Shown in pieces: positions 1 to 7,303 of a DNA stretch of 64,000 nucleotides. The stretch is from positions 31,255 through 95,254 of the forward strand of contig JBBSFB010000011.1 of assembly GCA_038239145.1 (NCBI GenBank), read 5' to 3'. The DNA is from PALSA-610 sp038239145. GTDB taxonomy: Bacteria; Actinomycetota; Acidimicrobiia; IMCC26256; PALSA-610. The notes beneath the pieces are model-generated. The model ran no database searches and had not been told where the DNA came from. It worked only from the letters and a program-made list of their open reading frames with translations. Positions within the stretch are counted from its first letter, which is position 1; every line of letters starts with the position of its first letter. The translations under genes were made by a program, and so were the position numbers.

Positions 1-344
1 GTCGCGCCCCCGGAGGCGAAGAGCTCGGGATCGCCGGAGATGTCGGGGGTGGGTGCCACGACGTAGACGGCCGGATCACCCGGGCCGGGCGCTTGGTACT
101 GCTCCGACACGGCGGTGCTCATCCCGACCAGCACCACGTCGGCCTGTGCCCGCAGCGCGGCGAAGACGGCGTGATCGTCGCGATTGCCGAGCTTCCCCGA
201 GCGGCCCGAGACCGCGGAGCCCCCGTCGGCCGACGCGATCATGTTGAGCCGGACGAAGCCGCGACCAGTGGGTCGGTCCGGCGGTAGCGCCACGTGCTCC
301 GCGACATCGTCGGCCGAGAGCGGCCCGACCTCGGTGATTCGCAT
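1..344 (-). CDS. RibD C-terminal domain (pyrimidine reductase-like) protein, partial
   Basis: The first 114 codons of a gene read leftwards off the window edge, from an ATG at 344. The translation shows the RibD-C/dihydrofolate-reductase-like pattern: RLNMIASADGGSAVSGRSGK near residues 32-51, then DHAVFAALRAQADVVLVG. These are the strand-1 and nucleotide-binding segments of NADPH-dependent pyrimidine reductases. Actinobacteria carry several such stand-alone reductases, often of unknown substrate, so a riboflavin role is not implied. The C-terminal half is outside the window. It is divergent from the riboswitch-controlled gene, with 46 bp between its start and the aptamer. Confidence 0.85.
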   Translation of the reverse strand, partial: MRITEVGPLSADDVAEHVALPPDRPTGRGFVRLNMIASADGGSAVSGRSGKLGNRDDHAVFAALRAQADVVLVGMSTAVSEQYQAPGPGDPAVYVVAPTPDISGDPELFASGGA

Positions 345-390
345 AACTCGCGTTCCTCTCCGTCGGCCCCGCCGGCAAACGATCGCTGTG

Positions 391-505
391 GTACGTTCCC
401 GAACGCACGTTGCTTGCGGGGAAAGCCGGTCCGAATCCGGCGCTGACCCGCAACCGTAGATCCATCGCAAGGTGGATGAGCCGGAACGCCTGCACGCAAC
501 GGGCT
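391..505 (+). ncRNA. Cobalamin (B12) riboswitch aptamer
   Basis: The B12-box core is present at 421-457: GAAAGCCGGTCCGAATCCGG followed by CGCTGACCCGCAACCGTA. This matches the strongly conserved part of cobalamin riboswitches. A 3' segment at 477-490 (TGAGCCGGAACGCC) fits the conserved GTCGGAAxxCCTGC-type element after the core. It lies about 105 nt upstream of the GTG of a secreted toroid protein. In known cases B12 binding lowers expression of the downstream gene, usually uptake or B12-independent functions. The outer boundaries are approximate. Confidence 0.93.
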
Positions 506-609
506 CCGTACAAACGCCGTGGACTGCGCGTCGGAGCCTGGGCGATCCCCTGCCGTCAGGCGGGAACCGCGCGGGTGCCTCTCGCCGTTCCCACCGTAAG
601 GGGGATCAG
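502..609 (+). promoter_or_regulatory. Riboswitch expression platform with SD-occluding helix
   Basis: Three inverted pairs lie between the aptamer and the start codon. GGCTCCG (502-508) pairs with CGGAGCC (532-538). GGGAAC (562-567) pairs with GTTCCC (587-592). GATCCCC (544-550) is the exact complement of GGGGATC (601-607), which overlaps the ribosome binding site AAGGGGG (598-604) just before the GTG at 610. Closing the last helix around the second hairpin would hide the ribosome binding site. There is no U-tract, so translational rather than transcriptional control is the simpler reading. This is inference from base pairing only. Confidence 0.6.
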
Positions 610-2163
610 GTGCTCACCAGAAGACTCATCACACTTGCGACCAGCGTTGCCTTGGGCGTCGGTCTCGTCGCAATGCCGTCGGTGGCGGTGTCGGCTTCGG
701 CCGCGCCCGCGCCGTCGAGATCGGCCAGGGTCGGAGCCGGGTATCTGGCCCGACAGATCGACGCGGGCGGAGGACACCTCGTGTCGTTCGGCAGCGCCGA
801 CATCACCAACACCGCGTACGCCGTCCTCGGCCTGCACGCGGCGGGTGTCGGAGCGACGCAGGGCGCGCACGCGATCGCGTTCTTGAAGACACAGGTGGCC
901 GACCTGAAGGGATCCGACGGCAATGACGATCCCGCGGCGCTCGCCTACGTGATCATGGCGGCCGTCGCGTCGCGACAAGATCCGCGTCACTTCGGCGGCA
1001 ACCGTCCGGTGAACAACCTCGTCGCCCGGCTGTTGAGAACCGAGCGCACCTCGGGCGCCGACATAGGGCTCTTCGGAACCTCGGATCCGACCTTCGACGG
1101 CTCGTTCCGCCAAGGCGTCGTGCTCGCCGCGCTCGCCGCTGCCGACGTCGGCCGGGCGAAAGCGTTCCTGCCCGCGGTCTGGCTCGCGCGCCAGCAGTGC
1201 GCCAACGGTCTGTGGGTCTCGTATCGCTCCGACGTCGACGTGCCCTGCCCGGCGGCCGACCCGAACACCTTCGCCGGCCCCGACACCAACAGCACGTCGA
1301 TGGCGGTGCAGGGTCTCGCGGCGTACAAGCTGCACCCGAACGCGCTCCGCACGGCTCTCTCGTTGCTCAACGTGAAGACGGCCGACGGCGGTTTCCCGTT
1401 CCTCGCGGCCAAGGGCCAGTCGTCCGACCCCGACTCCACGGCCCTCGTCATCCAGGCGTTCGTCGCGGAACGGATCAACCCGGGTACGGCGGTCGGTGCG
1501 CTCGCCGCGTTCCAGCTCGGCTGCTCCGACCCTGTCGCCGGGCGCGGCGGCTACTTCTTCCCGGGCGACCGCAGTCCGAACCTCATCGCGTCGGTGCAAT
1601 CGGTACCCGCCGCGACGTTGAAGGCATTGCCCCTTGCGCCGTCGACGCTCTCGGCCGCAGTGCCGTCGCTGACGTGCCCGCCCTCGACCGCTCCGGCACC
1701 CACAGCAACGCTCACCAGTGCGGTCGCCAAGCCGGCGATCACCGTGAACGCCACGGTGGGAACCGCGGGTCCGTGCCCGGGCACGACCGGGGTGACCGTC
1801 ACCGTCGACTTCACCGCGTTCAAGGGCGTCGAGCAGACACGGTGCGCACCGGGTGCACAAGCATCCGGTGTGGTCGCGCTGCAGCACGCCGGGTTCACGC
1901 CTACCGGCACGACGCTGTACGGACTCGCGTTCATCTGCCGCATCAACAACTTCCCGTCGTCGACGCAGCAGGCGTGCGTGACCACCCCGCCGGCCACGGC
2001 GTACTGGGCTTATTACCACGCCCTGTCGGGCGCCACGACGTGGACGTACGCCACCACGGGTGCGTCTTCGTACACGCCGCCGCTCGGCAGCATCGACGCG
2101 TTCGCGTTCGGCAACGGCGCCAAACCGTCGAAGACGCCGTTGCAGGTCCGGCTCGGCTGCTGA
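610..2163 (+). CDS. Secreted two-domain transcobalamin/intrinsic-factor-like protein
   Basis: 517 aa from GTG 610, chosen because of AAGGGGG five bases upstream and the signal peptide that follows (TRRLITLATSVALGVGLVAM, cleavage near 35). Residues about 44-345 hold prenyltransferase/squalene-cyclase-type alpha-hairpin repeats, e.g. DTNSTSMAVQGLAAYK, DGGFPF and DPDSTALVIQAFV. After a Pro/Thr linker, residues about 393-503 form a beta-domain of DUF4430/transcobalamin-C type: FICRINNFP, TPPATAYWAYY, LGSIDAFAFG, with two conserved cysteines. Toroid plus this beta domain is the architecture of vertebrate B12 carriers. With the B12 riboswitch upstream, corrinoid binding outside the membrane is the likely role. 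There is no membrane anchor, so it is probably released or held by the two downstream proteins. Confidence 0.8.
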   Translation: MLTRRLITLATSVALGVGLVAMPSVAVSASAAPAPSRSARVGAGYLARQIDAGGGHLVSFGSADITNTAYAVLGLHAAGVGATQGAHAIAFLKTQVADLKGSDGNDDPAALAYVIMAAVASRQDPRHFGGNRPVNNLVARLLRTERTSGADIGLFGTSDPTFDGSFRQGVVLAALAAADVGRAKAFLPAVWLARQQCANGLWVSYRSDVDVPCPAADPNTFAGPDTNSTSMAVQGLAAYKLHPNALRTALSLLNVKTADGGFPFLAAKGQSSDPDSTALVIQAFVAERINPGTAVGALAAFQLGCSDPVAGRGGYFFPGDRSPNLIASVQSVPAATLKALPLAPSTLSAAVPSLTCPPSTAPAPTATLTSAVAKPAITVNATVGTAGPCPGTTGVTVTVDFTAFKGVEQTRCAPGAQASGVVALQHAGFTPTGTTLYGLAFICRINNFPSSTQQACVTTPPATAYWAYYHALSGATTWTYATTGASSYTPPLGSIDAFAFGNGAKPSKTPLQVRLGC

Positions 2164-2208
2164 CGCGCCGGAACGCGTTCCGGGGAAAACGAACGGAGAG
2201 GTGCAGGG

Positions 2209-3537
2209 ATGAAGTGCGCTTCGGCGAAACGACGCACGGCCCGGGGGATCGTGGTCGGCGCAACGGCGACCACGATCCTCTTCGTGGGTATGGCGGTGCC
2301 CGCGGCCGCGGCCGCGAATCCCGATCTCATGAAGGCGGTGCACTACCTCGCGACCACGACGACCGCGAGCGGCAGCCCGGGACCGAGTCTCGCCGTCGAC
2401 GGCTACTACGAAGTGTTCCCACAGTTCGGCGACTTCGGCCTGACGATGGACGGAGCCCTGGCCCTCGCAGCCGCGGGAACCGACGACACCGTTCTCGCCA
2501 GGGTCATCGACTTCATCGACCAGCGGAAGAAAGACGCGTCGAGTCGTTCGATCGACGACTACACCGGTATCGGTACCGCGTTCGCGGATGGCGGCGCGAT
2601 CGGGAAGGAGGCGTTGCTCGCCGAGGTCACGGGTAAGAACCCGCGCGCGTTCGGTGGGCACGATCTCATCGCGGCCGTCGACCAGACCATTTGCACCACC
2701 ACCGACGTGGCCAACGGCTGCGCGGCTCCGGGCAACTTCATGTTCGCGACCTCGACCTTCTCGCAGTCGCTCGGCATCATGGCTCAGCTCCGGGCCGGCG
2801 ACGCAGCGAGCGCGGCGCCCGCGATCACATATCTCGAGGGCCGCCAGAACTCCGCGGGCGCGTGGCCGAGCCTGGTCGCGTCGAGCGGCAACGCCGACAT
2901 CGACAGCACTGCGATGGCCGCGATGGCCCTTGCGCTGTTGCCGAACGACCCGTCCGCGTCGGCCGCCGCGTCGAAGGGTGAAGCCTGGATCGCGAGCAAC
3001 CAGGCGCCCGACGGCGGATTCATCGGCGCTGCGGGCGAGTCGACCAATTCGACGGGCCTCGCGATCCAGGGCATGACCCTGGCCGGGACGGAGTACTCGA
3101 CCCGGATCACGGCGGCGAAGACCTTCCTCGCCGGCCAGCAGAACTCCGACGGTGGCTTCGACGTCGGGCCCGGCGGCCAAGCCGTCTCCGACGTGCGCGC
3201 GTCGGCCCAGGTCGTCGGCGGAGTCGTGGGTACGTCGTTCGGCACACTCTCCGACGTGCTCGGCCCGACAACCGCCGTGACAACAACCACGACGACCACC
3301 GCGACGACCACCGCGACGACCACCGCGACAACGACGACGACCACCGGCACGGTCGGTGCCAAATCGAGCTCGACCACATCGACGACGTTCGTCACATCGC
3401 CGGTGTCGCCGACCGCGGTCGCGACCCTGCCCCGAACGGGCGGTGCGAGCGGACGCACGCTGGAACTGGTCGGCGCCTTCCTCACGCTCGGCTTCGTCGC
3501 CGTCGTTGCGGGTGAATCGCGCCGGCGCGAGGGATGA
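2209..3537 (+). CDS. LPXTG-anchored alpha/alpha-toroid (prenyltransferase-repeat) surface protein
   Basis: 442 aa, ATG with GGAGAGGTGCAGGG upstream. It has a signal peptide (residues 1-36), then toroid repeats similar to the preceding gene: DIDSTAMAAMALAL, DGGFIGAAGESTNSTGLAIQ and DGGFDVGPG. A Thr-rich stalk (about 350-385) leads to LPRTG at 407-411, a hydrophobic segment and a SRRRE tail, the classical sortase signal. It lacks the beta domain. Second gene of the riboswitch unit, 45 bp after the first gene; its stop overlaps the next start (ATGA). Likely a cell-wall-bound receptor or corrinoid-binding half. No sortase gene is in the window. Confidence 0.8.
   Translation: MKCASAKRRTARGIVVGATATTILFVGMAVPAAAAANPDLMKAVHYLATTTTASGSPGPSLAVDGYYEVFPQFGDFGLTMDGALALAAAGTDDTVLARVIDFIDQRKKDASSRSIDDYTGIGTAFADGGAIGKEALLAEVTGKNPRAFGGHDLIAAVDQTICTTTDVANGCAAPGNFMFATSTFSQSLGIMAQLRAGDAASAAPAITYLEGRQNSAGAWPSLVASSGNADIDSTAMAAMALALLPNDPSASAAASKGEAWIASNQAPDGGFIGAAGESTNSTGLAIQGMTLAGTEYSTRITAAKTFLAGQQNSDGGFDVGPGGQAVSDVRASAQVVGGVVGTSFGTLSDVLGPTTAVTTTTTTTATTTATTTATTTTTTGTVGAKSSSTTSTTFVTSPVSPTAVATLPRTGGASGRTLELVGAFLTLGFVAVVAGESRRREG
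3301..3344 (+). repeat. Thr-codon tandem repeat in stalk of LPXTG protein
   Basis: GCGACGACCACC occurs at 3301-3312 and 3313-3324 and again in altered form, within a longer run of ACN codons from about 3279. It encodes Ala/Thr repeats of the surface stalk. The unit is 12 bp, so changes in copy number keep the frame and only alter stalk length. Confidence 0.75.
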
Positions 3538-4514
3538 GGAAGATCGGCGGCGTCATCGTTGCGACGTGGGCGTTGACGCTGCTGACGATCGCGGCGGGCG
3601 CGGTCTCCCCTACGGGTACCGCCGCGGGTGCGGATCCGATCGGTCGGTGTTCGATCACCGCCGGCACCATCGTCGCGGTCGACTTCTCGCACTGGGGCGG
3701 GCCTACGGTGCGCGGGTGCGGAGTGAGCCCGCGCAGCGGCTATTCGTTGCTCCACGACGCGGGGTTCAGCACCGCCGGCGACAGCCACGACGGTCCGGGC
3801 TTCATCTGCCGGATCGGGAACCGGGCCTTCGCGGGCGGCATCGAGTACCCCACTCCGGCCCAGGACGCGTGCATCGTCACTCCGCCCGCGAACGCGTACT
3901 GGTCGTACTGGTCGGCGACCGCAGGCCGGAACACGTGGAGCTACAGCCCAAGCGGCGGGTTGAGTCACGTCCCCACCGCCGGCGAGGTCGACCTCTGGAT
4001 CTTCGGGGCCACCGACCTCGGCGGCACCAGCGGTTCCGGCGTTCCGTCGTTCAGCCCGGATTCGGTACGCGCCCACAACCTGTCGGCGCCCGCCGGTACC
4101 GTCACTCGTCCACCGGCGACTCGACCGGGAAGCACGCCGCCGACCAACCCGGGGCCGCCGGCGACGGTGAGCGGCACGGGTCTCGGCGGGTCTCCCTCCA
4201 CCGTCGGGCGTGCTCCCGGTTCCGGCCCGGCGCCGGCGAGCGGAACGAACTCCGCCCCGACCACGATCTCGATTGGCGCCGAGCCTACGAGCACGACCGT
4301 CGCGGGAACGCCGACGACGAGCGCGCCGGCCGCCGGCAACGCATCGGCGAACGCTCCGTCCCCGTCGGTCCCACAGTTCGTCGACGCGCTCCCGGTCGCG
4401 CGCGGACATTCGTCGGCGGGATCGTTCGTGCCGGTACTCGTCGCGGTGGGCCTGATCGTCGTTCTCGGTGGCGGCGCGGCAACGACGATGTGGCGACGCC
4501 GACAGACCGACTAG
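3534..4514 (+). CDS. Membrane-anchored DUF4430/transcobalamin-C-like beta-domain protein
   Basis: 326 aa; the start overlaps the previous stop (ATGA at 3534-3537), implying translational coupling. After a signal peptide (about 1-33), residues 40-160 match the C-terminal domain of the first gene: GFICRIG, DACIVTPPANAYWSYWSA, NTWSYSPSGG, EVDLWIFG, with the same cysteine positions. A long Pro/Thr/Ser/Gly stalk (about 180-290) precedes a membrane helix (about 297-318) and a WRRRQTD tail. The protein is the beta half alone, tethered to the membrane. Together with the other two genes it suggests a relay from released or wall-bound to membrane-bound proteins. No transporter gene follows in the same unit. 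Confidence 0.75.
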   Translation: MRKIGGVIVATWALTLLTIAAGAVSPTGTAAGADPIGRCSITAGTIVAVDFSHWGGPTVRGCGVSPRSGYSLLHDAGFSTAGDSHDGPGFICRIGNRAFAGGIEYPTPAQDACIVTPPANAYWSYWSATAGRNTWSYSPSGGLSHVPTAGEVDLWIFGATDLGGTSGSGVPSFSPDSVRAHNLSAPAGTVTRPPATRPGSTPPTNPGPPATVSGTGLGGSPSTVGRAPGSGPAPASGTNSAPTTISIGAEPTSTTVAGTPTTSAPAAGNASANAPSPSVPQFVDALPVARGHSSAGSFVPVLVAVGLIVVLGGGAATTMWRRRQTD

Positions 4515-4532
4515 CCGAACCCTCGCGGACGA

Positions 4533-5138
4533 CTACTTCGAGCGCGACTTGTCAGGGCGCGCGCCGTTCGATCCCGAGACCGAAGCGGCCATCGCCTCGC
4601 ACAGGTCGCCGACGGTGTTGCACAGATCGTCGACCTTGCGCTCGAGCGACGACAAACGATCGTACGCGCTCGTCGCCGACGCGCCGCCCGCCGCTTCCTT
4701 CAACTGGTCGTAGCACCGGCGGAAGAGGCGCGCGGTGTCGCGCTCCTCGGCGATGTACCGGCCGAGCAGCTCGCCGGTGGCGATGTCGATCGAGTGGTCC
4801 TTGAAGAAGTCGTCGAAGATGTCGGGCTTGTCGCGCGTGTCGAGGCGATGAAGGTTCAGTGCCTCCATCTTCTCGAGGTCAGAACAGTTGGAGCTGACCA
4901 GCGCAATCGCCTTGTCGCGGCGGTCGTTGTCCTTGGCGCGGACCTCGTAGCCCAGCTCGTTGATACGGCGGGCGAAACTCGACGCGTGCTCCCCCTCGCG
5001 AGCCGCGATCTTGCGCAGCACAGCGCGTACGTCGTCGCTGTCGGTCACGCCGATCCACGCACACAGGTAGTCATGGGCTTCGGATTCGGCCAACGCGACC
5101 GCGTTCAGCAGCCCGAGATAGCTCGGCTTGTCGCTCAT
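4533..5138 (-). CDS. Ferritin-like domain protein with C-terminal coiled coil
   Basis: 201 aa from ATG 5138, preceded by GAGGAGG. Longer upstream starts exist but have no ribosome binding site. The helices carry the Glu/His pattern of ferritin-like di-iron bundles: LAESEAHDYL (about 16-25), AAREGEHASSF (about 47-57) and AEERDTARLF (about 133-142). The last 50 residues (RLSSLERKVDDLCNTVGDL) look like a coiled coil. Function unknown; ferritin-like proteins of this kind may bind iron or protect against oxidants. Convergent with the riboswitch unit. Confidence 0.7.
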   Translation of the reverse strand: MSDKPSYLGLLNAVALAESEAHDYLCAWIGVTDSDDVRAVLRKIAAREGEHASSFARRINELGYEVRAKDNDRRDKAIALVSSNCSDLEKMEALNLHRLDTRDKPDIFDDFFKDHSIDIATGELLGRYIAEERDTARLFRRCYDQLKEAAGGASATSAYDRLSSLERKVDDLCNTVGDLCEAMAASVSGSNGARPDKSRSK

Positions 5139-5359
5139 CGGTCGTCCTCCTCGTTTCGACATGTGGACCACGCTCGCGCCCGCCGCCGGCGACCGCAAGG
5201 CCGGAAGCCGGATCGGCGCGCGGCCCGCCTGCACGCTGGCGCCCGGGGCCGCGTCACGCCCCAGTCACAAGCGCCCGTCACCATCATCGACTTACACCGT
5301 CCCGCGAGGTTCGGGGGGCGTAACGCGCCGGTCGTCGCGACCACCGCCGCGGGAGATCA

Positions 5360-6142
5360 ATGCACCACGGACGACGCCGGGCACGTCTCGACGAGACTCG
5401 ACCCAATCGCGCCGCCCGGCGACGCGCGCTTTCGGTCGCACTCACCGGGCTCGCGGTGATCGCTGCCGCCGGTCTGGCCTCGGTCGGCACCGCCGGCGCG
5501 CTGTCGCAGCCGTTCAGTCTCTCGCCGGCTTCCGGCCCGCCCGCAACGCTCGTCGGCGTCGCCGGCGTCGGGTGCATGCACGGCGCCGTCGCGTCCGCGA
5601 CCCAGGGCTACGTGAAGATCACGGCGACGACGCTGCCCATCTCCGTCGACATCCCCGTCGGTATCGGCGGAGAGTGGAGTGGTCACTTCACGGTTCCCGG
5701 AAACTCCCGCGACCTCCCCGGTCTGGTCGCAGCGACGTGCTTCACCGACGGGGCGGCGTCGACGACAACGACGTACTCGCCGCAGAGTTTCACCGTCACA
5801 AGCGCGGCGACCACCCCGACCACGCGAAACGCTGTCGGAACGCCGGAACCCACACCGGGCGCCGGAGCCGGCGGAGCGCCGTCGCACCCGGCAGTTCCCG
5901 ACGCTCCGATCGGAAACGCTGCCGGGTCGGGAAGCGGCACCGCCGCCGTGGCCGCGTCCAAGCTCGCGACCACGAGCGGAGCCGGGAAGACGGTCCCGGC
6001 GAACACTTCGAGTGGTAGCCACCATCGCCTCTGGTTGTGGTGGCTCATCTTCGCCTTCGTGGTCCTGACCGCGACGTCGTTGTTGCTCTGGCACCGAAAC
6101 CGCCCGCGGACGAAGGACGACACGGGTCTCACCTCGACCTGA
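5360..6142 (+). CDS. Secreted Ig-like protein with C-terminal membrane anchor
   Basis: 260 aa. N-terminal signal sequence after a twin-Arg-rich start (RRRALSVALTGLAVIAAAG), then one beta-rich domain with two Cys (GVGCMHGAV and AATCFTDGA), beginning FSLSPASGPPATLV as in IPT/Ig-like folds. A Pro/Ala/Gly-rich stalk (about 140-215) and one membrane helix (LWWLIFAFVVLTATSLLLW) with a basic tail follow. Layout resembles the beta-domain protein upstream, but the domain is different and I do not recognise a family. Probably an envelope protein; ligand unknown. Confidence 0.6.
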   Translation: MHHGRRRARLDETRPNRAARRRALSVALTGLAVIAAAGLASVGTAGALSQPFSLSPASGPPATLVGVAGVGCMHGAVASATQGYVKITATTLPISVDIPVGIGGEWSGHFTVPGNSRDLPGLVAATCFTDGAASTTTTYSPQSFTVTSAATTPTTRNAVGTPEPTPGAGAGGAPSHPAVPDAPIGNAAGSGSGTAAVAASKLATTSGAGKTVPANTSSGSHHRLWLWWLIFAFVVLTATSLLLWHRNRPRTKDDTGLTST

Positions 6143-6249
6143 GCCGCACGCGCGGCCGCAAGTGGGTCCGTGTCCCCCCCGTCCGATCCCCGTCCTCCCG
6201 TTCTCCCGTGCTACGAGCCGCTCGGGGCCTAGGCGGGGAGGTCGGGATG

Positions 6250-7153
6250 GGACGCGGGGCGAGCGGAGCTCGGACGCGGCGCGCCGACGCCACCAATCTC
6301 GTCGCCGGCGACACCAACGCCGCTCGCGACGTTTTCGTCCGGGACCCGACCGCGAACACCACCACCCGAGCGAGTGTCGCCAGTGCCGGCACCCAGGGCA
6401 CCAATTTCAGTCTCCAACCTGCCATCTCCGACGACGCCGCTACGTCAGCTTCGTGTCCCTCGCCCCGAACCGGGTCACCGGCGACACCGACAACGCCGGC
6501 GACATCTTCCGCCGCGACCGCACCACCAACACCACCGCTCGCATGAGCGTCGACTCCAGCGCAACCAGCTTCGCCGGACCCGCACCAACAACAGCTACGA
6601 CGTCTTCGTTCGCGACACCAATACCAACACCACCGACCTCATCAGCCGCTACCAAACCGCTCTGGGCAACGACATCTCCCAGCTGACGGCACTGAGCACT
6701 GACGGGCGCTACGTCGCCTTCAACTCGAGCGCGACCAACCGCGTCGCCGGCGACACCAACAGCGTCGCCGAAGTCTTCGTCCGCGACCTCGCCACCGGCA
6801 CCGTCGAACGGATCAGTACCGACAGCACCGGCCCCCAGCTCACGGCGGAGAGCGAGGATCCGTCGGTCAGCTACAACGGCCGCTACGTGCCTACGAGTCG
6901 ACGGACGCAACTATCTCGCCGGCGACTACAACGGTGAGTGACGTGTTCGTTCGCGACCTGCAGACCGTCCGCGTTCGGGAACAACATCACCGTCACTGCG
7001 AGCAACCGCACCAGTGAGAACGAGGTGACGCTTACGATCAAGGTCGACGCCACCGCGGTCACCGGCAACCGCACCGTCCGCGTGTTCCTCCCCGGGACCG
7101 GAACCGGTTTCGCCACCGGCGCCGCCGCCGCCTACACCCTCAAGATCACCTGA
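6250..7153 (+). pseudogene. TolB/WD40-like beta-propeller protein, multiply frameshifted
   Basis: Repeats of a propeller protein can be followed through all three frames: ATNLVAGDTNAARDVFVRD near 6290-6345, APNRVTGDTDNAGDIFRRD near 6465-6520, SYDVFVRDTNTNTTDLIS near 6595-6650, and DGRYVAFNSSATNRVAGDT then AEVFVRDLATGTVERIS up to 6820. A further DVFVRDLQT lies at 6940-6965 in another frame, and a C-terminal tail ends at 7153. At least three frameshifts separate them, and no start or signal peptide remains. It must once have encoded a secreted repeat protein (DVFVRD being the repeat hallmark). Confidence 0.85.
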
Positions 7154-7303
7154 CCCGAGCTTCGATGCACGTCAACGAACGCGCGGTGACGTCGTCGATG
7201 CCGATGCCGAAATCGACGTGGACGAGCCGACGCGCACCGTCTGGTCTGGCCCCACTTGCCATGGCTACGCGAGACTTATTGTCCATCGGGGGAGGGGACG
7301 TCT

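Noticed and set aside
556..3180. Long minus-strand open frame opposite the riboswitch genes
   Set aside because: Arg-rich low-complexity translation with no family signal; it is the antisense of well-supported genes in high-GC DNA.
3279..3344. CRISPR-like or minisatellite array
   Set aside because: The repeats are in-frame Thr/Ala codons of a stalk, too short and without spacers.
7154..7303. Short minus-strand stretch reading HVDFGIGIDDVTARS before the heparinase gene
   Set aside because: Too short, no start codon and no recognised family.
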